This document shows, in pieces, positions 28,406 to 37,477 of a DNA stretch of 64,000 nucleotides. The translations under genes were made by a program, and so were the position numbers. This stretch comes from CADCUY01 sp964242735 (GTDB lineage: Bacteria; Actinomycetota; Actinomycetes; Actinomycetales; Quadrisphaeraceae), in NCBI GenBank assembly GCA_964242735.1, contig CAXTAK010000002.1, positions 310,001-374,000 of the forward strand, read 5' to 3'. The notes beneath the pieces are model-generated. The model had not been told where the DNA came from and searched no databases. It saw only the letters and a program-made list of their open reading frames with translations. The first letter of the stretch is position 1, and every line of letters starts with the position of its first letter.

Positions 28406-29886
28406 GACCCGGTCTCCTTCTGGATCGAGGCCCACTTCGCCTCGACGTCGTCGATGGAGCCCACGTTGAAGAACGCCTGCTCGGCCACGTGGTCGTAGTC
28501 GCCGTCGGCGATCTTCGAGAACGACTCCACCGTGTCCTTCAGCGGCACCGTCGAGCCCGCGACACCCGTGAACTTCTCCGCCATGTAGGTGTTCTGGCTG
28601 AGGAACTGCTGGATGCGCCGCGCGCGGTTGACGAGGATCTTGTCCTCCTCGGACAGCTCGTCGACCCCGAGGATGGCGATGATGTCCTGCAGCTCCTTGT
28701 TGCGCTGCAGGATCCCCTTCACGCGCCGAGCGGTGTCGTAGTGCGCCTGCCCGAGGTAGCGGGCGTCGAGGATGCGCGAGGTGGAGCTCAGCGGGTCCAC
28801 CGCGGGGTACAGGCCCCGGGAGGCGATCTCGCGGGAGAGCTCGGTGGTGGCGTCGAGGTGGGCGAACGTGGTCGCCGGCGCCGGGTCGGTGTAGTCGTCG
28901 GCCGGCACGTAGATCGCCTGCAGGGAGGTGATCGAGTGCCCGCGCGTGGAGGTGATGCGCTCCTGCAGCACGCCCATCTCGTCGGCGAGGTTCGGCTGGT
29001 AGCCCACCGCCGAGGGCATGCGCCCCAGCAGGGTGGAGACCTCGGAACCGGCCTGGGTGAAGCGGAAGATGTTGTCGATGAACAGCAGCACGTCCTGGCC
29101 CTGGACGTCGCGGAAGTACTCCGCCATCGTCAGCGCCGACAGCGCCACCCGCAGCCGGGTGCCCGGCGGCTCGTCCATCTGGCCGAAGACCAGGGCGGTC
29201 TTGTCGAAGACCCCGGCCTCCTCCATCTCCCCGATGAGGTCGTTGCCCTCGCGGGTGCGCTCACCGACCCCGGCGAAGACCGAGACGCCGCCGTGGTTCT
29301 GGGCGACCCGCTGGATCATCTCCTGGATCAGGACCGTCTTGCCCACCCCGGCGCCGCCGAACAGGCCGATCTTCCCGCCCTGCACGTACGGGGTGAGCAG
29401 GTCGATGACCTTGATGCCCGTCTCGAACAGCTGGGTCTTGGACTCCAGCTGGTCGAAGGCCGGTGCCTTGCGGTGGATGCCCCAGCGCTCGGTGATCTCC
29501 AGCTTCTCGCCCTCGCCGAGGTTCAGCGGCTCGCCGATGGCGTTGAACACCTTCCCGAGGGTCGCGTTGCCCACCGGCACGGTGATGGGGCCCCCGGTGT
29601 TCGTCACCGCCATGCCGCGCACGAGCCCGTCGGTGGGCTTCAGCGCGATGGCGCGGATGACGTTGTCGCCGATGTGCTGCGCGACCTCGAGGGTGAGGAT
29701 CGTCTCCGCCCCGAGCAGCGTGTACGTGATCTTCAGGGCGTTGTAGATGTCGGGCAGGGACCCGGCGGGGAACTCGATGTCGACGACGGGTCCGGTGACC
29801 CGGGTGATGCGGCCCTGGGCGAGGTCATCGTGGTGCTCAGGAGCGCTGCTGGCGCTGCTGTCGGCGGGGGCGGTTGCGGTGGACAT
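28402..29886 (-). CDS. atpD: ATP synthase beta subunit
   Basis: This is the catalytic F1 subunit. The 494-residue product has a Ser/Ala/His-rich N-terminal tail of about 25 residues, then 'GRITRVTGPVVDIEFPAG'. The Walker A is 'GGAGVGKTVLI', the catalytic Glu lies in 'VGERTREGNDL', and the Walker B region is 'VLLFIDNIFRFTQAGSE'. The DELSEED-equivalent is 'VDELSEEDKI'. It follows atpG by 9 bp and overlaps atpC. Confidence 0.97.
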   Translation of the reverse strand: MSTATAPADSSASSAPEHHDDLAQGRITRVTGPVVDIEFPAGSLPDIYNALKITYTLLGAETILTLEVAQHIGDNVIRAIALKPTDGLVRGMAVTNTGGPITVPVGNATLGKVFNAIGEPLNLGEGEKLEITERWGIHRKAPAFDQLESKTQLFETGIKVIDLLTPYVQGGKIGLFGGAGVGKTVLIQEMIQRVAQNHGGVSVFAGVGERTREGNDLIGEMEEAGVFDKTALVFGQMDEPPGTRLRVALSALTMAEYFRDVQGQDVLLFIDNIFRFTQAGSEVSTLLGRMPSAVGYQPNLADEMGVLQERITSTRGHSITSLQAIYVPADDYTDPAPATTFAHLDATTELSREIASRGLYPAVDPLSSTSRILDARYLGQAHYDTARRVKGILQRNKELQDIIAILGVDELSEEDKILVNRARRIQQFLSQNTYMAEKFTGVAGSTVPLKDTVESFSKIADGDYDHVAEQAFFNVGSIDDVEAKWASIQKETGS

Positions 29887-29895
29887 CTGCTGCTC

Positions 29896-30897
29896 CTAGC
29901 GGTTGGTGGCGGTCAGCGCGTCGGCGCCGCTGACGATCTCGCTGATCTCCTGGGTGATCTCGCTCTGACGGGCCTGGTTCGCCAGGCGGGTGAACTGGCG
30001 GATCAGGTCGTCGGCGTTGTCGCCCGCCGCGTTCATCGCCCGCTGGCGCGCGGCGTGCTCGCTCGCCGCGGCCTGCAGCAGGCAGTTGTAGATGCGGGCG
30101 TTGACGTAGCGCGGCAGCAGCGCGTCGAGGACCTGCTCGACGTCGGGCTCGAACTCGTACAGGGGCCCCAGCTCCTCGCGGCCGCCCCCACCGGATGCCC
30201 CGTCAGGGGCTTCCTCCCCCTCGACGACCTCCAGGGGGATCAGCCGCAGGGCCGTGGGCTCCTGGGTGACCATGCTGACGAAGCGGGTGTAGACGATGTG
30301 GATCTCGTCGACCCCTGGCCCGCGGTAGCGGTCACCGACCTGCTCCGGCGCCTCCTCCTGACGTCGGTCGCGCTGGGCGTCGGCGTCGCTGCCGTCGGGG
30401 TCGACCCCGTCGAGGAACGCCTCGACGAGGGTCTGCCCGATGCTGGCGGCCACCTCGTACGTGGGGGACTCCGACTCCCCCGTCCACTCCCGAGCCACCT
30501 CGCGGCGCCGGAACTTGTAGAAGCCCACGGCCTTGCGACCGGCGGCGAAGATCACCGGCTCGGTGCCCTGCTCGCGCAGCCGGGCCACGAGCCGCTCGGC
30601 CTCCTTCAGGGTGTTGGCCGAGTACCCCCCCGCCATGCCGCGGTCGCTGGTGACCACGAGCACCGCGGCGCGCTTGGGGGTGCCGCGGTCGGTGATCAGC
30701 GGGTGCTCGGAGTCGGTGGCACCGGCGACGGCGGAGACCGCGCGCGTCAGGGCCCGCGCGTAGGGGTTGGAGGCGGTGACCGCCGCGCGCGCCTTCGTGA
30801 TGCGCGAGGTGGCGATGAGCTCCATCGCGCGGAAGATCTTCTGCATCGACTGCGTCGACTTGATGCGCCCGCGGTACTCCCTCAGCTGACCGGCCAT
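29896..30897 (-). CDS. atpG: ATP synthase gamma subunit, with insertions
   Basis: Gamma forms the rotating central shaft. The 333-residue product starts 'MAGQLREYRGRIKSTQSMQKI' and ends 'SEITQEISEIVSGADALT', the coiled-coil ends that fit inside the alpha/beta ring. It is about 30-45 residues longer than common gamma subunits. Two insertions explain this: an acidic/Arg stretch near residues 165-185 ('DPDGSDADAQRDRRQEEAP') and a Glu/Gly-rich loop near 225-245 ('EGEEAPDGASGGGG'). Its ATG overlaps the atpA stop (TGATG). Confidence 0.95.
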   Translation of the reverse strand: MAGQLREYRGRIKSTQSMQKIFRAMELIATSRITKARAAVTASNPYARALTRAVSAVAGATDSEHPLITDRGTPKRAAVLVVTSDRGMAGGYSANTLKEAERLVARLREQGTEPVIFAAGRKAVGFYKFRRREVAREWTGESESPTYEVAASIGQTLVEAFLDGVDPDGSDADAQRDRRQEEAPEQVGDRYRGPGVDEIHIVYTRFVSMVTQEPTALRLIPLEVVEGEEAPDGASGGGGREELGPLYEFEPDVEQVLDALLPRYVNARIYNCLLQAAASEHAARQRAMNAAGDNADDLIRQFTRLANQARQSEITQEISEIVSGADALTATNR

Positions 30898-32522
30898 CAG
30901 CGGCGCTGCCGGACGATCTGCTCCTGCGCCTCGTCACCCTCGCCAGCCGCCTCGGCGTCGTCGTGAGCGGCGCCCTCCGGGCCCGCGCGGAAGCTGTTCG
31001 CGAAGTCCGCGATCTCGCGCTCGAGGGCGTCGACGGTGTCGTCGGAGAGCTGACCGGTCTCGCGGATGGCGGGCAGGACGACGTCGCGGCGGCGCAGGTG
31101 CTCGAGGAACTCGGTCTCGAAGCGCCGCACGTCCTCGACCGCGACCTTGTCGAACCTGCCCTTGGTGCCCGCCCAGATGGAGACGACCTGCTCCTCCACC
31201 GGGTACGGGGAGTACTGCGGCTGCTTGAGCAGCTCCAGCAGGCGCTGCCCGCGGTCCAGCTGCTGGCGCGAGGCGGCGTCGAGGTCGGAGGCGAACATGG
31301 CGAACGCCTGCAGGGAGCGGAACTGCGCGAGGTCGATCTTCAGGGTTCCCGAGACCTTCTTCATCGCCTTGATCTGCGCGTCGCCGCCGACGCGGGAGAC
31401 CGAGACGCCGACGTTGACCGCCGGGCGCTGGTTGGCGTTGAACAGGTCGGACTCGAGGAAGATCTGCCCGTCGGTGATGGAGATGACGTTCGTCGGGATG
31501 TACGCCGACACGTCGTTGGACTTCGTCTCGATGATGGGCAGGCCCGTCATCGACCCCGCGCCGAGCTCGTCGGAGAGCTTCGCGCACCGCTCCAGCAGCC
31601 GGGAGTGCAGGTAGAACACGTCACCGGGGTACGCCTCGCGGCCCGGCGGGCGGCGCAGCAGGAGGGACACCGCGCGGTAGGCCTCGGCCTGCTTGGAGAG
31701 GTCGTCGAAGACGATGAGCACGTGCTTGCCCGCGTACATCCAGTGCTGGCCGATCGCCGAGCCGGTGTAGGGGGCGAGGTACTTGAAGCCCGCCGGGTCG
31801 GAGGCGGGGGCCGCGACGATGGTCGTGTAGTCCATCGCCCCGGCGTCCTCCAGCGCTCCGCGCACCGCGGCGATGGTCGACCCCTTCTGCCCGATCGCCA
31901 CGTAGATGCAGCGCACCTGGCGGGCGGGGTCACCGGACTCCCAGTTGCCGCGCTGGTTGATGATCGTGTCGACGGCGACGGCCGTCTTGCCGGTCTGGCG
32001 GTCGCCGATGATCAGCTGGCGCTGGCCGCGCCCGATCGGGGTCATGGCGTCGATGGCCTTGATGCCGGTCTGCAGCGGCTCGTGCACGGACTTGCGCATC
32101 ATCACGGACGGTGCCTGGAGCTCCAGGGCGCGGCGGCTCTCGGCGGCGATCTCCCCACGGCCGTCGATGGGCTCACCGAGGGGGTCCACGACCCGGCCGA
32201 GGAAGGCGTCGCCGACGGGCACGGAGAGGATCTCCCCGGTGCGGTGCACGGGCTGGCCGGCGTCGATGCCGCGGAACTCCCCCAGCACGACGACGCCGAT
32301 CTCGCGGTCCTCGAGGTTCTGCGCGAGGCCGACGGTGCCGTCCTCGAAGCGCAGCAGCTCGTTGGCCATCACCGACGGGAGGCCCTCGACGCGGGCGATG
32401 CCGTCGCCGGCCTCCACGACGACGCCGACCTCCTCGCGGGCGGCGGCGTCGGGGGTGTAGGAGGAGACGAAGTCCTCGAGCGCGTCGCGGATCTCGTCGG
32501 GGCGGATCGTCAGCTCGGCCAT
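30897..32522 (-). CDS. atpA: ATP synthase alpha subunit
   Basis: This is the non-catalytic nucleotide-binding F1 subunit. The 541-residue product starts 'MAELTIRPDEIRDALEDFV'. The Walker A is 'GDRQTGKTAVAVD', and 'AAPASDPAGFKYLAPYTG' and 'LIVFDDLSKQAEAYR' are conserved. The signature 'PAVNVGVSVSRVGG' is present. The C-terminus has an Ala/Asp/Glu-rich tail ('HDDAEAAGEGDEAQEQ') typical of actinobacteria. It follows atpH with a 100-bp gap that holds no obvious gene. Confidence 0.97.
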   Translation of the reverse strand: MAELTIRPDEIRDALEDFVSSYTPDAAAREEVGVVVEAGDGIARVEGLPSVMANELLRFEDGTVGLAQNLEDREIGVVVLGEFRGIDAGQPVHRTGEILSVPVGDAFLGRVVDPLGEPIDGRGEIAAESRRALELQAPSVMMRKSVHEPLQTGIKAIDAMTPIGRGQRQLIIGDRQTGKTAVAVDTIINQRGNWESGDPARQVRCIYVAIGQKGSTIAAVRGALEDAGAMDYTTIVAAPASDPAGFKYLAPYTGSAIGQHWMYAGKHVLIVFDDLSKQAEAYRAVSLLLRRPPGREAYPGDVFYLHSRLLERCAKLSDELGAGSMTGLPIIETKSNDVSAYIPTNVISITDGQIFLESDLFNANQRPAVNVGVSVSRVGGDAQIKAMKKVSGTLKIDLAQFRSLQAFAMFASDLDAASRQQLDRGQRLLELLKQPQYSPYPVEEQVVSIWAGTKGRFDKVAVEDVRRFETEFLEHLRRRDVVLPAIRETGQLSDDTVDALEREIADFANSFRAGPEGAAHDDAEAAGEGDEAQEQIVRQRR

Positions 32523-32622
32523 CGGTGTGCCTCTGCTCTCTCACTCGGTCTGGCGGTTGATCCATCATCCGCTGCGCCGCTGGCGGCGTGTGACGCGGGG
32601 CGGGTCGGGTCGGCGGCGCGGT

Positions 32623-33453
32623 TCACCCGGCCAGGCGGCGCCGAGCGTCGGCGAGGCGGGTGAGCACGGTGGCGTCGAGGACCTCGTCGCCGATCGCCAC
32701 CCGCAGGCCCCCGACGACCTCGGGGTCGACGTCGACCTCGACGAGCACCTGACGGCCGTAGAGCCGCTCCAGCGACGCTGCGAGCCGTTCGGACTGCGCA
32801 GCGCTGAGAGGCACCGCGGCGGTGACGACGGCCACGAGGCGCTTGCGGCGGTCGGCGGCCTCGTCGAGCACCTGCGCCAGGGTCACTTCCAGCGGCCGCC
32901 CCCGCGGGGCGGTGACCGCCTGGCGCACCAGGGCGAGGGTGATCGGGTGCGCCTTGTCGCCCAGGAGGCGGTCGACGAGGTCACCCCGGGTGCCCGTCCC
33001 GGCACTGCGGTCCCCGAAGGCCGCCGCGAGCTCGCGGTTGCCGGCGACGATCCGCGAGAAGCGGAACACCTCGTCCTCGACGCGGTCCAGCGCGCCCTGC
33101 TGCTGTGCGGAGGCCAGCAGCGCCCGGGTGCCGAGGGCCTCGAGGGCGTCGGCGAGGTCGCGGTCGGTGGACCAGCGGGAGCGGACCAGTCCGGTGACGA
33201 CGTCCACGGCCAACCCGCCGAGCTGGTCACCCAGGAGGCGGGTCACCAGCGCGGCCTTGGCGTTGGCGTCACGGGAGGGGTCGGTGAGCGCCCGGCGCAG
33301 CGCGGAGTTCGCGTCGAGCAGGGTCACCACGGCGAACAGCTCCGTGCCCAGGGCCTGCCCGGTGCCGGCCCCCCCGCCGTCCGTCCCGGCGGTCAGGAGC
33401 GGCTCGAGGGCCTCCCCCGCTTCCGCCAGCGACGTCCGCGACAGTCCCCTCAC
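32623..33453 (-). CDS. atpH: ATP synthase delta subunit (OSCP)
   Basis: Delta joins F1 to the peripheral stalk. GTG 33453 ('VRGLSRTSLAEAGEALEP') is chosen because 'gaggaggagg' lies about 8 nt upstream. The 276-residue product has an N-terminal helical bundle and the C-terminal conserved region 'VVTAAVPLSAAQSERLAASL' with 'VDPEVVGGLRVAIGDEVLD'. This is longer than E. coli delta (177), as is usual for actinobacterial forms with about 270 residues. Confidence 0.93.
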   Translation of the reverse strand: MRGLSRTSLAEAGEALEPLLTAGTDGGGAGTGQALGTELFAVVTLLDANSALRRALTDPSRDANAKAALVTRLLGDQLGGLAVDVVTGLVRSRWSTDRDLADALEALGTRALLASAQQQGALDRVEDEVFRFSRIVAGNRELAAAFGDRSAGTGTRGDLVDRLLGDKAHPITLALVRQAVTAPRGRPLEVTLAQVLDEAADRRKRLVAVVTAAVPLSAAQSERLAASLERLYGRQVLVEVDVDPEVVGGLRVAIGDEVLDATVLTRLADARRRLAG

Positions 33454-33535
33454 GGGTACCACCTCCTCCTCGGCGCGCCTCGACGCGCGAGCGGACCGCC
33501 GGCGGGGTGCCGGGGATCGGTGCCGGTGCGGTGGG

Positions 33536-34390
33536 TCACCGCGCAGCGCTGCCCGGGTCGGCTCCGGTGCCCCGCACCGAGCCGCCGCCCCGACCGCTGC
33601 TCGCACCCGGGGCGGGCTCGGGCTCGGAGTGGGTGAGCCCGCTGAGGAGCCGCTTGGCGACGTCCACCGCGTGCTGCACGGGGCCGACGTCCTCAGCTGG
33701 CGCGCGGTCGCCCCCGGCGGCGCCACCGTTCCCGGCACCCCCGCCTGCGGCACCGGCGGCGGCCGCACCGACGGTCGCGGGGGTGCGGTCGTCACCGGTG
33801 TCGGCCTGCTCGATCTCGTCGAGGAAGCGATCGATGACGCGCGACTGGCGCGCGGAGTCGGTGAGGGACTCCCCGACGATCCGCGAGGCGAGCTCGGCAG
33901 CCAGGCCGCCGACCTCGGCGCGCAGGGAGGTGACCGCCTGCTGGCGCTCGGCGGCCACCTGGCGCTGGGCGGCCTCGGTGATGCGCGCCGCCTCGGCCTG
34001 CGCCTGGGCGCGCATCTCGGCGAGGATCGCCGCCCCCTCGGCGCGGGCCTCCTCGCGGAGCTCGCTGGCCTCGCTGCGGGCGCTGGCGAGCTGGCTGCGG
34101 TACTCCGCGAGCGCGGCGTCCGCCTCGGCCTGCGCCTGCTGCGCCCGCTCGATGCCACCCTCGATCTGGGCGCGCCGCGCGGCGAGCATCGCCTCGAGGC
34201 GCGGGACGGCGTACCGGTGTGCGAGGAAGAGGATGATCGCGAAGCAGATGATGCCGACGATCAGCTCCCCGAGGTGCGGGATGATCGGGTACTCGATCCC
34301 CGAGAAGATGCCGGCCTCCTCGCCGGTGCCGGTGTCCTCGCCACCGGCGTCCTCGGTGGTCAGGACCGCTGCTGCGCTGAGCCCGCTCAT
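33536..34390 (-). CDS. atpF: ATP synthase b subunit with long C-terminal tail
   Basis: The b subunit forms the peripheral stalk. The 284-residue product has a short outside segment, one transmembrane helix at about 42-60 ('LIVGIICFAIILFLAHRY') and a long Ala/Glu/Arg coiled coil to about residue 195 ('SRVIDRFLDEIEQAD'). Typical b subunits end near there. This one continues about 85 residues with a Gly/Ala-rich linker, a helix-like 'VGPVQHAVDVAKRLLSGL', and a Pro/Gly/Ser tail. ATG 34390 has a strong 'ggggaggag' upstream. Confidence 0.93.
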   Translation of the reverse strand: MSGLSAAAVLTTEDAGGEDTGTGEEAGIFSGIEYPIIPHLGELIVGIICFAIILFLAHRYAVPRLEAMLAARRAQIEGGIERAQQAQAEADAALAEYRSQLASARSEASELREEARAEGAAILAEMRAQAQAEAARITEAAQRQVAAERQQAVTSLRAEVGGLAAELASRIVGESLTDSARQSRVIDRFLDEIEQADTGDDRTPATVGAAAAGAAGGGAGNGGAAGGDRAPAEDVGPVQHAVDVAKRLLSGLTHSEPEPAPGASSGRGGGSVRGTGADPGSAAR

Positions 34391-34433
34391 CCCCTGCTCC
34401 TCCCCTGCAGTCGTCGATCGGTGGTACGCACTG

Positions 34434-34640
34434 TCAGCCGAAGACGAAGGCGAGCGCGATGCCGAAGATCGCCAGCTGCTCGCAGAGCACGAAGCCGAGG
34501 ATGGCGATCGTCTGGAGGACGCCCCGCGCCTCGGGCTGGCGTGCCACGCCGCTGACGTAGGCCGCGAAGATCAGGCCGATGCCCACACCCGGGCCGATGG
34601 CGGAGAGGCCGTAGCCCACGATGGCGAGGGAGCCAGTCAT
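34434..34640 (-). CDS. atpE: ATP synthase c subunit
   Basis: The 68-residue proteolipid forms the membrane rotor ring. Two helices are joined by the polar loop 'ARQPEARG'. The ion-binding carboxylate is Glu54 in 'FVLCEQLAIFG'. The N-terminal helix has the packed Gly motif 'GPGVGIG'. No Na+-binding signature (such as a polar Gln/Thr set) stands out, so proton coupling is assumed. Confidence 0.97.
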   Translation of the reverse strand: MTGSLAIVGYGLSAIGPGVGIGLIFAAYVSGVARQPEARGVLQTIAILGFVLCEQLAIFGIALAFVFG

Positions 34641-34727
34641 TGAAGTCGTCCGTTCGTCTCGGTGGTGCCGCGCATCCGGGTGGTGCGGGCCGGTGGAGCA
34701 GTCTGGTGGGTGACGCTCACTGCGGCG

Positions 34728-35510
34728 TCAGTGGTCTTCCGCGTAGACCTCGGCGATGTACACGGAGGCGAGCAGGATGAAGACGTACGCCTGCAGGAAG
34801 GAGATGAGGATCTCGAACGCCGTGAAGATGAAGAACATCAGGAACGCCGGGATGGAGACGAGCTTGAGCAGGCCCTCGCCCTCGAGCAGCAGGTACTCCC
34901 CGCCGAGCGCGAAGAGCAGCAGCAGGATGTGCCCGGCGAACATGTTGCCGAAGAGCCGCAGCGTGAGGGTGACCGGCCGGGTGACCAGGAAGGTCAGCAG
35001 CTCCAGCAGGAAGACGACCGGGACGGCGGGCAGGGGGAGGCCCGACGGCACGAGGCTGCGGAAGAACCCGCCGAGCCCCTTGCGCCGCAGCGTGGCGCCG
35101 ACGTACACGACGTACACCCCCAGCGCCAGCGCCAGCGGGAAGCCGATCCGGCTCATCGTCGGGAACTGGATGACCGGGATGATCCCGGCGAGGTTGTTCA
35201 GCAGGATGATCGTGAACAGTGACAGCAGCAGCGGCATGTACGGCCGGAAGTGCGCCCCGCCGATGATGTCGCGCGCCACGGTGTTGCGCACGAGGCCGTA
35301 CACGCCCTCCATCGCCCACTGCCCCCGGGACGGCACGACCGCCAACCGCCGGGTGGCGACCACCATGAGGACGCCGATCACGACGGTGCTCAGCACCATC
35401 ACGAACATCGTGCGGGTCAGCGCGAAGGCACCGTCCCCGACGAGGGGCTGCCAGAAGTCCTCGGCACTCGGCGGGACGAAACCCTCTGACGCCAGGACAG
35501 CCGTCACCAC
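34728..35510 (-). CDS. atpB: ATP synthase a subunit
   Basis: This is the static membrane partner of the c ring. The 260-residue product has five to six hydrophobic helices and the essential Arg185 in 'TLTLRLFGNMFAGH'. 'HFRPYMPLLLSLFTIILLNN' is also conserved. GTG 35510 is preceded by 'ggagaagagg'. It is the first structural gene of the atpBEFHAGDC order. Confidence 0.97.
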   Translation of the reverse strand: MVTAVLASEGFVPPSAEDFWQPLVGDGAFALTRTMFVMVLSTVVIGVLMVVATRRLAVVPSRGQWAMEGVYGLVRNTVARDIIGGAHFRPYMPLLLSLFTIILLNNLAGIIPVIQFPTMSRIGFPLALALGVYVVYVGATLRRKGLGGFFRSLVPSGLPLPAVPVVFLLELLTFLVTRPVTLTLRLFGNMFAGHILLLLFALGGEYLLLEGEGLLKLVSIPAFLMFFIFTAFEILISFLQAYVFILLASVYIAEVYAEDH

Positions 35511-35579
35511 CGCACAGCCTCTTCTCCGTCGTCCGTCAGGTCACTGGCCCCAGCGAGGTGACCGATGTGCAGCGCAGCG

Positions 35580-35840
35580 CTACCGGCCACCCTCGCTGGC
35601 GGGCACACCGTAGCGGAACCAGGCCAGTGCCAGAGCAGCGGTCATCCCCGCCACCAGGCCCACGCCGATCACCCAGCGCTGTTCCAGCGCCTCCCCCAGC
35701 CACCACGAGGGGACGCCGAAGAGGAGCATCGCCGAGAGCATGGTGGCGAGGGCGTCCCACCCCTGGCGCAGGTGCGCGCCGCCCACCAGCTGGGCGTGCA
35801 GGGAGGGCGCGTCGTCGTCCTCGGGCGTGTAGCCGGTCAC
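35580..35840 (-). CDS. AtpZ/AtpI-family small membrane protein
   Basis: The 86-residue product (GTG 35840) has an acidic N-terminus, the AtpZ-like 'RQGWDALATMLSAMLLFGVP' and a second helix 'GVGLVAGMTAALALAW'. Its place directly before atpB fits the AtpI/AtpZ family, which assists c-ring assembly or Mg/Ca uptake. Its GTG overlaps the preceding gene's stop by 4 bp. Confidence 0.75.
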   Translation of the reverse strand: MTGYTPEDDDAPSLHAQLVGGAHLRQGWDALATMLSAMLLFGVPSWWLGEALEQRWVIGVGLVAGMTAALALAWFRYGVPASEGGR

Positions 35841-36307
35841 CGCTGCCGCTCCTGCCCCGCGGCCGGGTCGTAGATCAGCGTGCGGACCCTGGTGAAGGCG
35901 ACGACCTCCCCGATCGTCCACGCCAGGGAGGCCACGATCGCGGTGACCGCGAAGGCCAGGGGCGAGAGCCACGCGGCGTTCCGGAACAGCAGCAGGAACA
36001 GTCCGAGCAGCCCCACCTTGGTCGTGTAGCCGACCATCGCGATCATGAAGACCACACGGGGGTCGAGGTGCGCCGTGCGGGACAGGACCAGCATGCTCGA
36101 GCCGAAGGTGAGGACCACGACGGCCAGGGCGAGGGCGCTCCCGGCGCCGCCGAGGGCGCCGTCGAGCACCACGAAGACCACCAGCGCCACGACGCCCGCA
36201 CCCAGCGCCGGCAGCGCGCCACCGCGGAGCATGGCGCGGTAGGGGTCGTGGGGCTCCCCGGTGCGGGGGCGAGCGGTCGTGGCGGCGTCCATCTGGTCTC
36301 CGTTCAT
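35837..36307 (-). CDS. AtpI-like ATP synthase-associated membrane protein
   Basis: The 156-residue product has four hydrophobic helices at about 33-50, 55-72, 87-105 and 113-135. 'HLDPRVVFMIAMVGYTTKVG' is a typical motif of actinobacterial proteins encoded before atpB. An internal ATG five codons in (M6) is an alternative start. It overlaps the AtpZ-like gene and is assigned from position and topology. Confidence 0.7.
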   Translation of the reverse strand: MNGDQMDAATTARPRTGEPHDPYRAMLRGGALPALGAGVVALVVFVVLDGALGGAGSALALAVVVLTFGSSMLVLSRTAHLDPRVVFMIAMVGYTTKVGLLGLFLLLFRNAAWLSPLAFAVTAIVASLAWTIGEVVAFTRVRTLIYDPAAGQERQR

Positions 36308-36316
36308 CAGCTGGCC

Positions 36317-37477
36317 TCAGCGCGTGGGTGCGCGGAGCTCAGCGGTCGCCGGGTCGGCGGCTGCGGGGTCAGCGGTCGGTGTCGCCGTGGGCCGGCTCGC
36401 ACGGCGTCGCGGGCCGACCGTGGCCAGCGCCGTGAGGACCAGCGCCGCGGCCCACACCGACAGTCCCACGGCGAGGTCGAGGAAGACCAGCGAGACGGCG
36501 CCGAAGGCGAGCACCGCCGTCCACGACCACAGCACCCACACGGCGCGGCCGTGGCTGTGCCCGAGGTCCAGCATGCGGTGGTGGAGGTGCCGGCGGTCGG
36601 CGGTGAACGGCGACTGCCCCGCGGCCAGGCGCCGCACGACGGCGAGCAGCAGGTCCAGCAGCGGGAGCAGCAGCACCACCAGGGGCAGCAGGACGGGCAG
36701 GAAGGCGGGCACGAGCTGGGCGCGGGAGACCACCGTCGGGTCGACCTGTCCCGTCACGGCCACCGCCGAGGCGGCGAGCATCAACCCGATGAGCATGGCG
36801 CCGGAGTCGCCCATGAAGATGCGGGCTGGGTGGGCGTTGTGCGGCAGGAACCCCAGGCACACGCCCACCAGCACCGCGGCGATCAGCGAGGCGAGGTTGG
36901 AGTAGTCCTCCGGCGAGGTGTCACGGGTGAGCCGGTAGGTGTAGACGAACCACGCCGCCCCGCCGATGCCGATGACGCCGGCGGCGAGGCCGTCGAGCCC
37001 GTCGATGAAGTTCACCGCGTTGATGGTGACGACCACCGCGAGGACGGTCAGCAGCAGGAACAGCCGGCTGGAGCCCACGGTGATGCCCCCGATCGGCAGG
37101 GCCACCAGCTGCACGCCCTGCCAGGCCATCAGTCCGGCGGCGAGCACCTGCCCGGCGAGCTTGGTGAGGGCGTCGAGGTCCCACAGGTCGTCGGCGATGC
37201 CCAGCAGGCACACGACGGCCGCGGCGGCGAGCACGGCCCACGGACCCGAGGAGGCGAACACGCCCGACAGGAACGGCATGCGGCTGGCGAGGAGCAGGGC
37301 GACCGCGACCCCGGCGAACATGGCCGCCCCGCCCAGGCGCGGGGTGGGCACGCTGTGGACGTCGCGGTCGCGCACCGGGGTCATGGCGGCCGAGCGCTGG
37401 GCGATGCGCCGCACCACCGGGGTGCTGAGGTACGTCGTCCCCGCTGCGACGAGCACGAGGAAGAGGTAGGCCCTCAT
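36317..37477 (-). CDS. WecA/TagO-family undecaprenyl-phosphate glycosyl-1-phosphate transferase
   Basis: This membrane enzyme moves a sugar-1-phosphate from UDP-sugar to a polyprenyl phosphate, starting a cell-envelope polymer. The 386-residue product has about 10-11 helices. Diagnostic motifs are 'DDLWDLDALTKLAGQ', 'NFIDGLDGLAAGV', 'RIFMGDSGAMLIG' and the His-rich 'DRRHLHHRMLDLGHSHGRAV' split in two here. Its ATG overlaps the stop of the upstream tsaC-like gene (ATGA). The acceptor polymer, for example arabinogalactan or teichoic-acid-like, cannot be told. Confidence 0.93.
   Translation of the reverse strand: MRAYLFLVLVAAGTTYLSTPVVRRIAQRSAAMTPVRDRDVHSVPTPRLGGAAMFAGVAVALLLASRMPFLSGVFASSGPWAVLAAAAVVCLLGIADDLWDLDALTKLAGQVLAAGLMAWQGVQLVALPIGGITVGSSRLFLLLTVLAVVVTINAVNFIDGLDGLAAGVIGIGGAAWFVYTYRLTRDTSPEDYSNLASLIAAVLVGVCLGFLPHNAHPARIFMGDSGAMLIGLMLAASAVAVTGQVDPTVVSRAQLVPAFLPVLLPLVVLLLPLLDLLLAVVRRLAAGQSPFTADRRHLHHRMLDLGHSHGRAVWVLWSWTAVLAFGAVSLVFLDLAVGLSVWAAALVLTALATVGPRRRASRPTATPTADPAAADPATAELRAPTR

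Noticed and set aside
28489..30966. Plus-strand frame of 825 codons over atpD and atpG
   Set aside because: Shadow of the atp operon, rich in Arg/Gly/Leu with no family signature.
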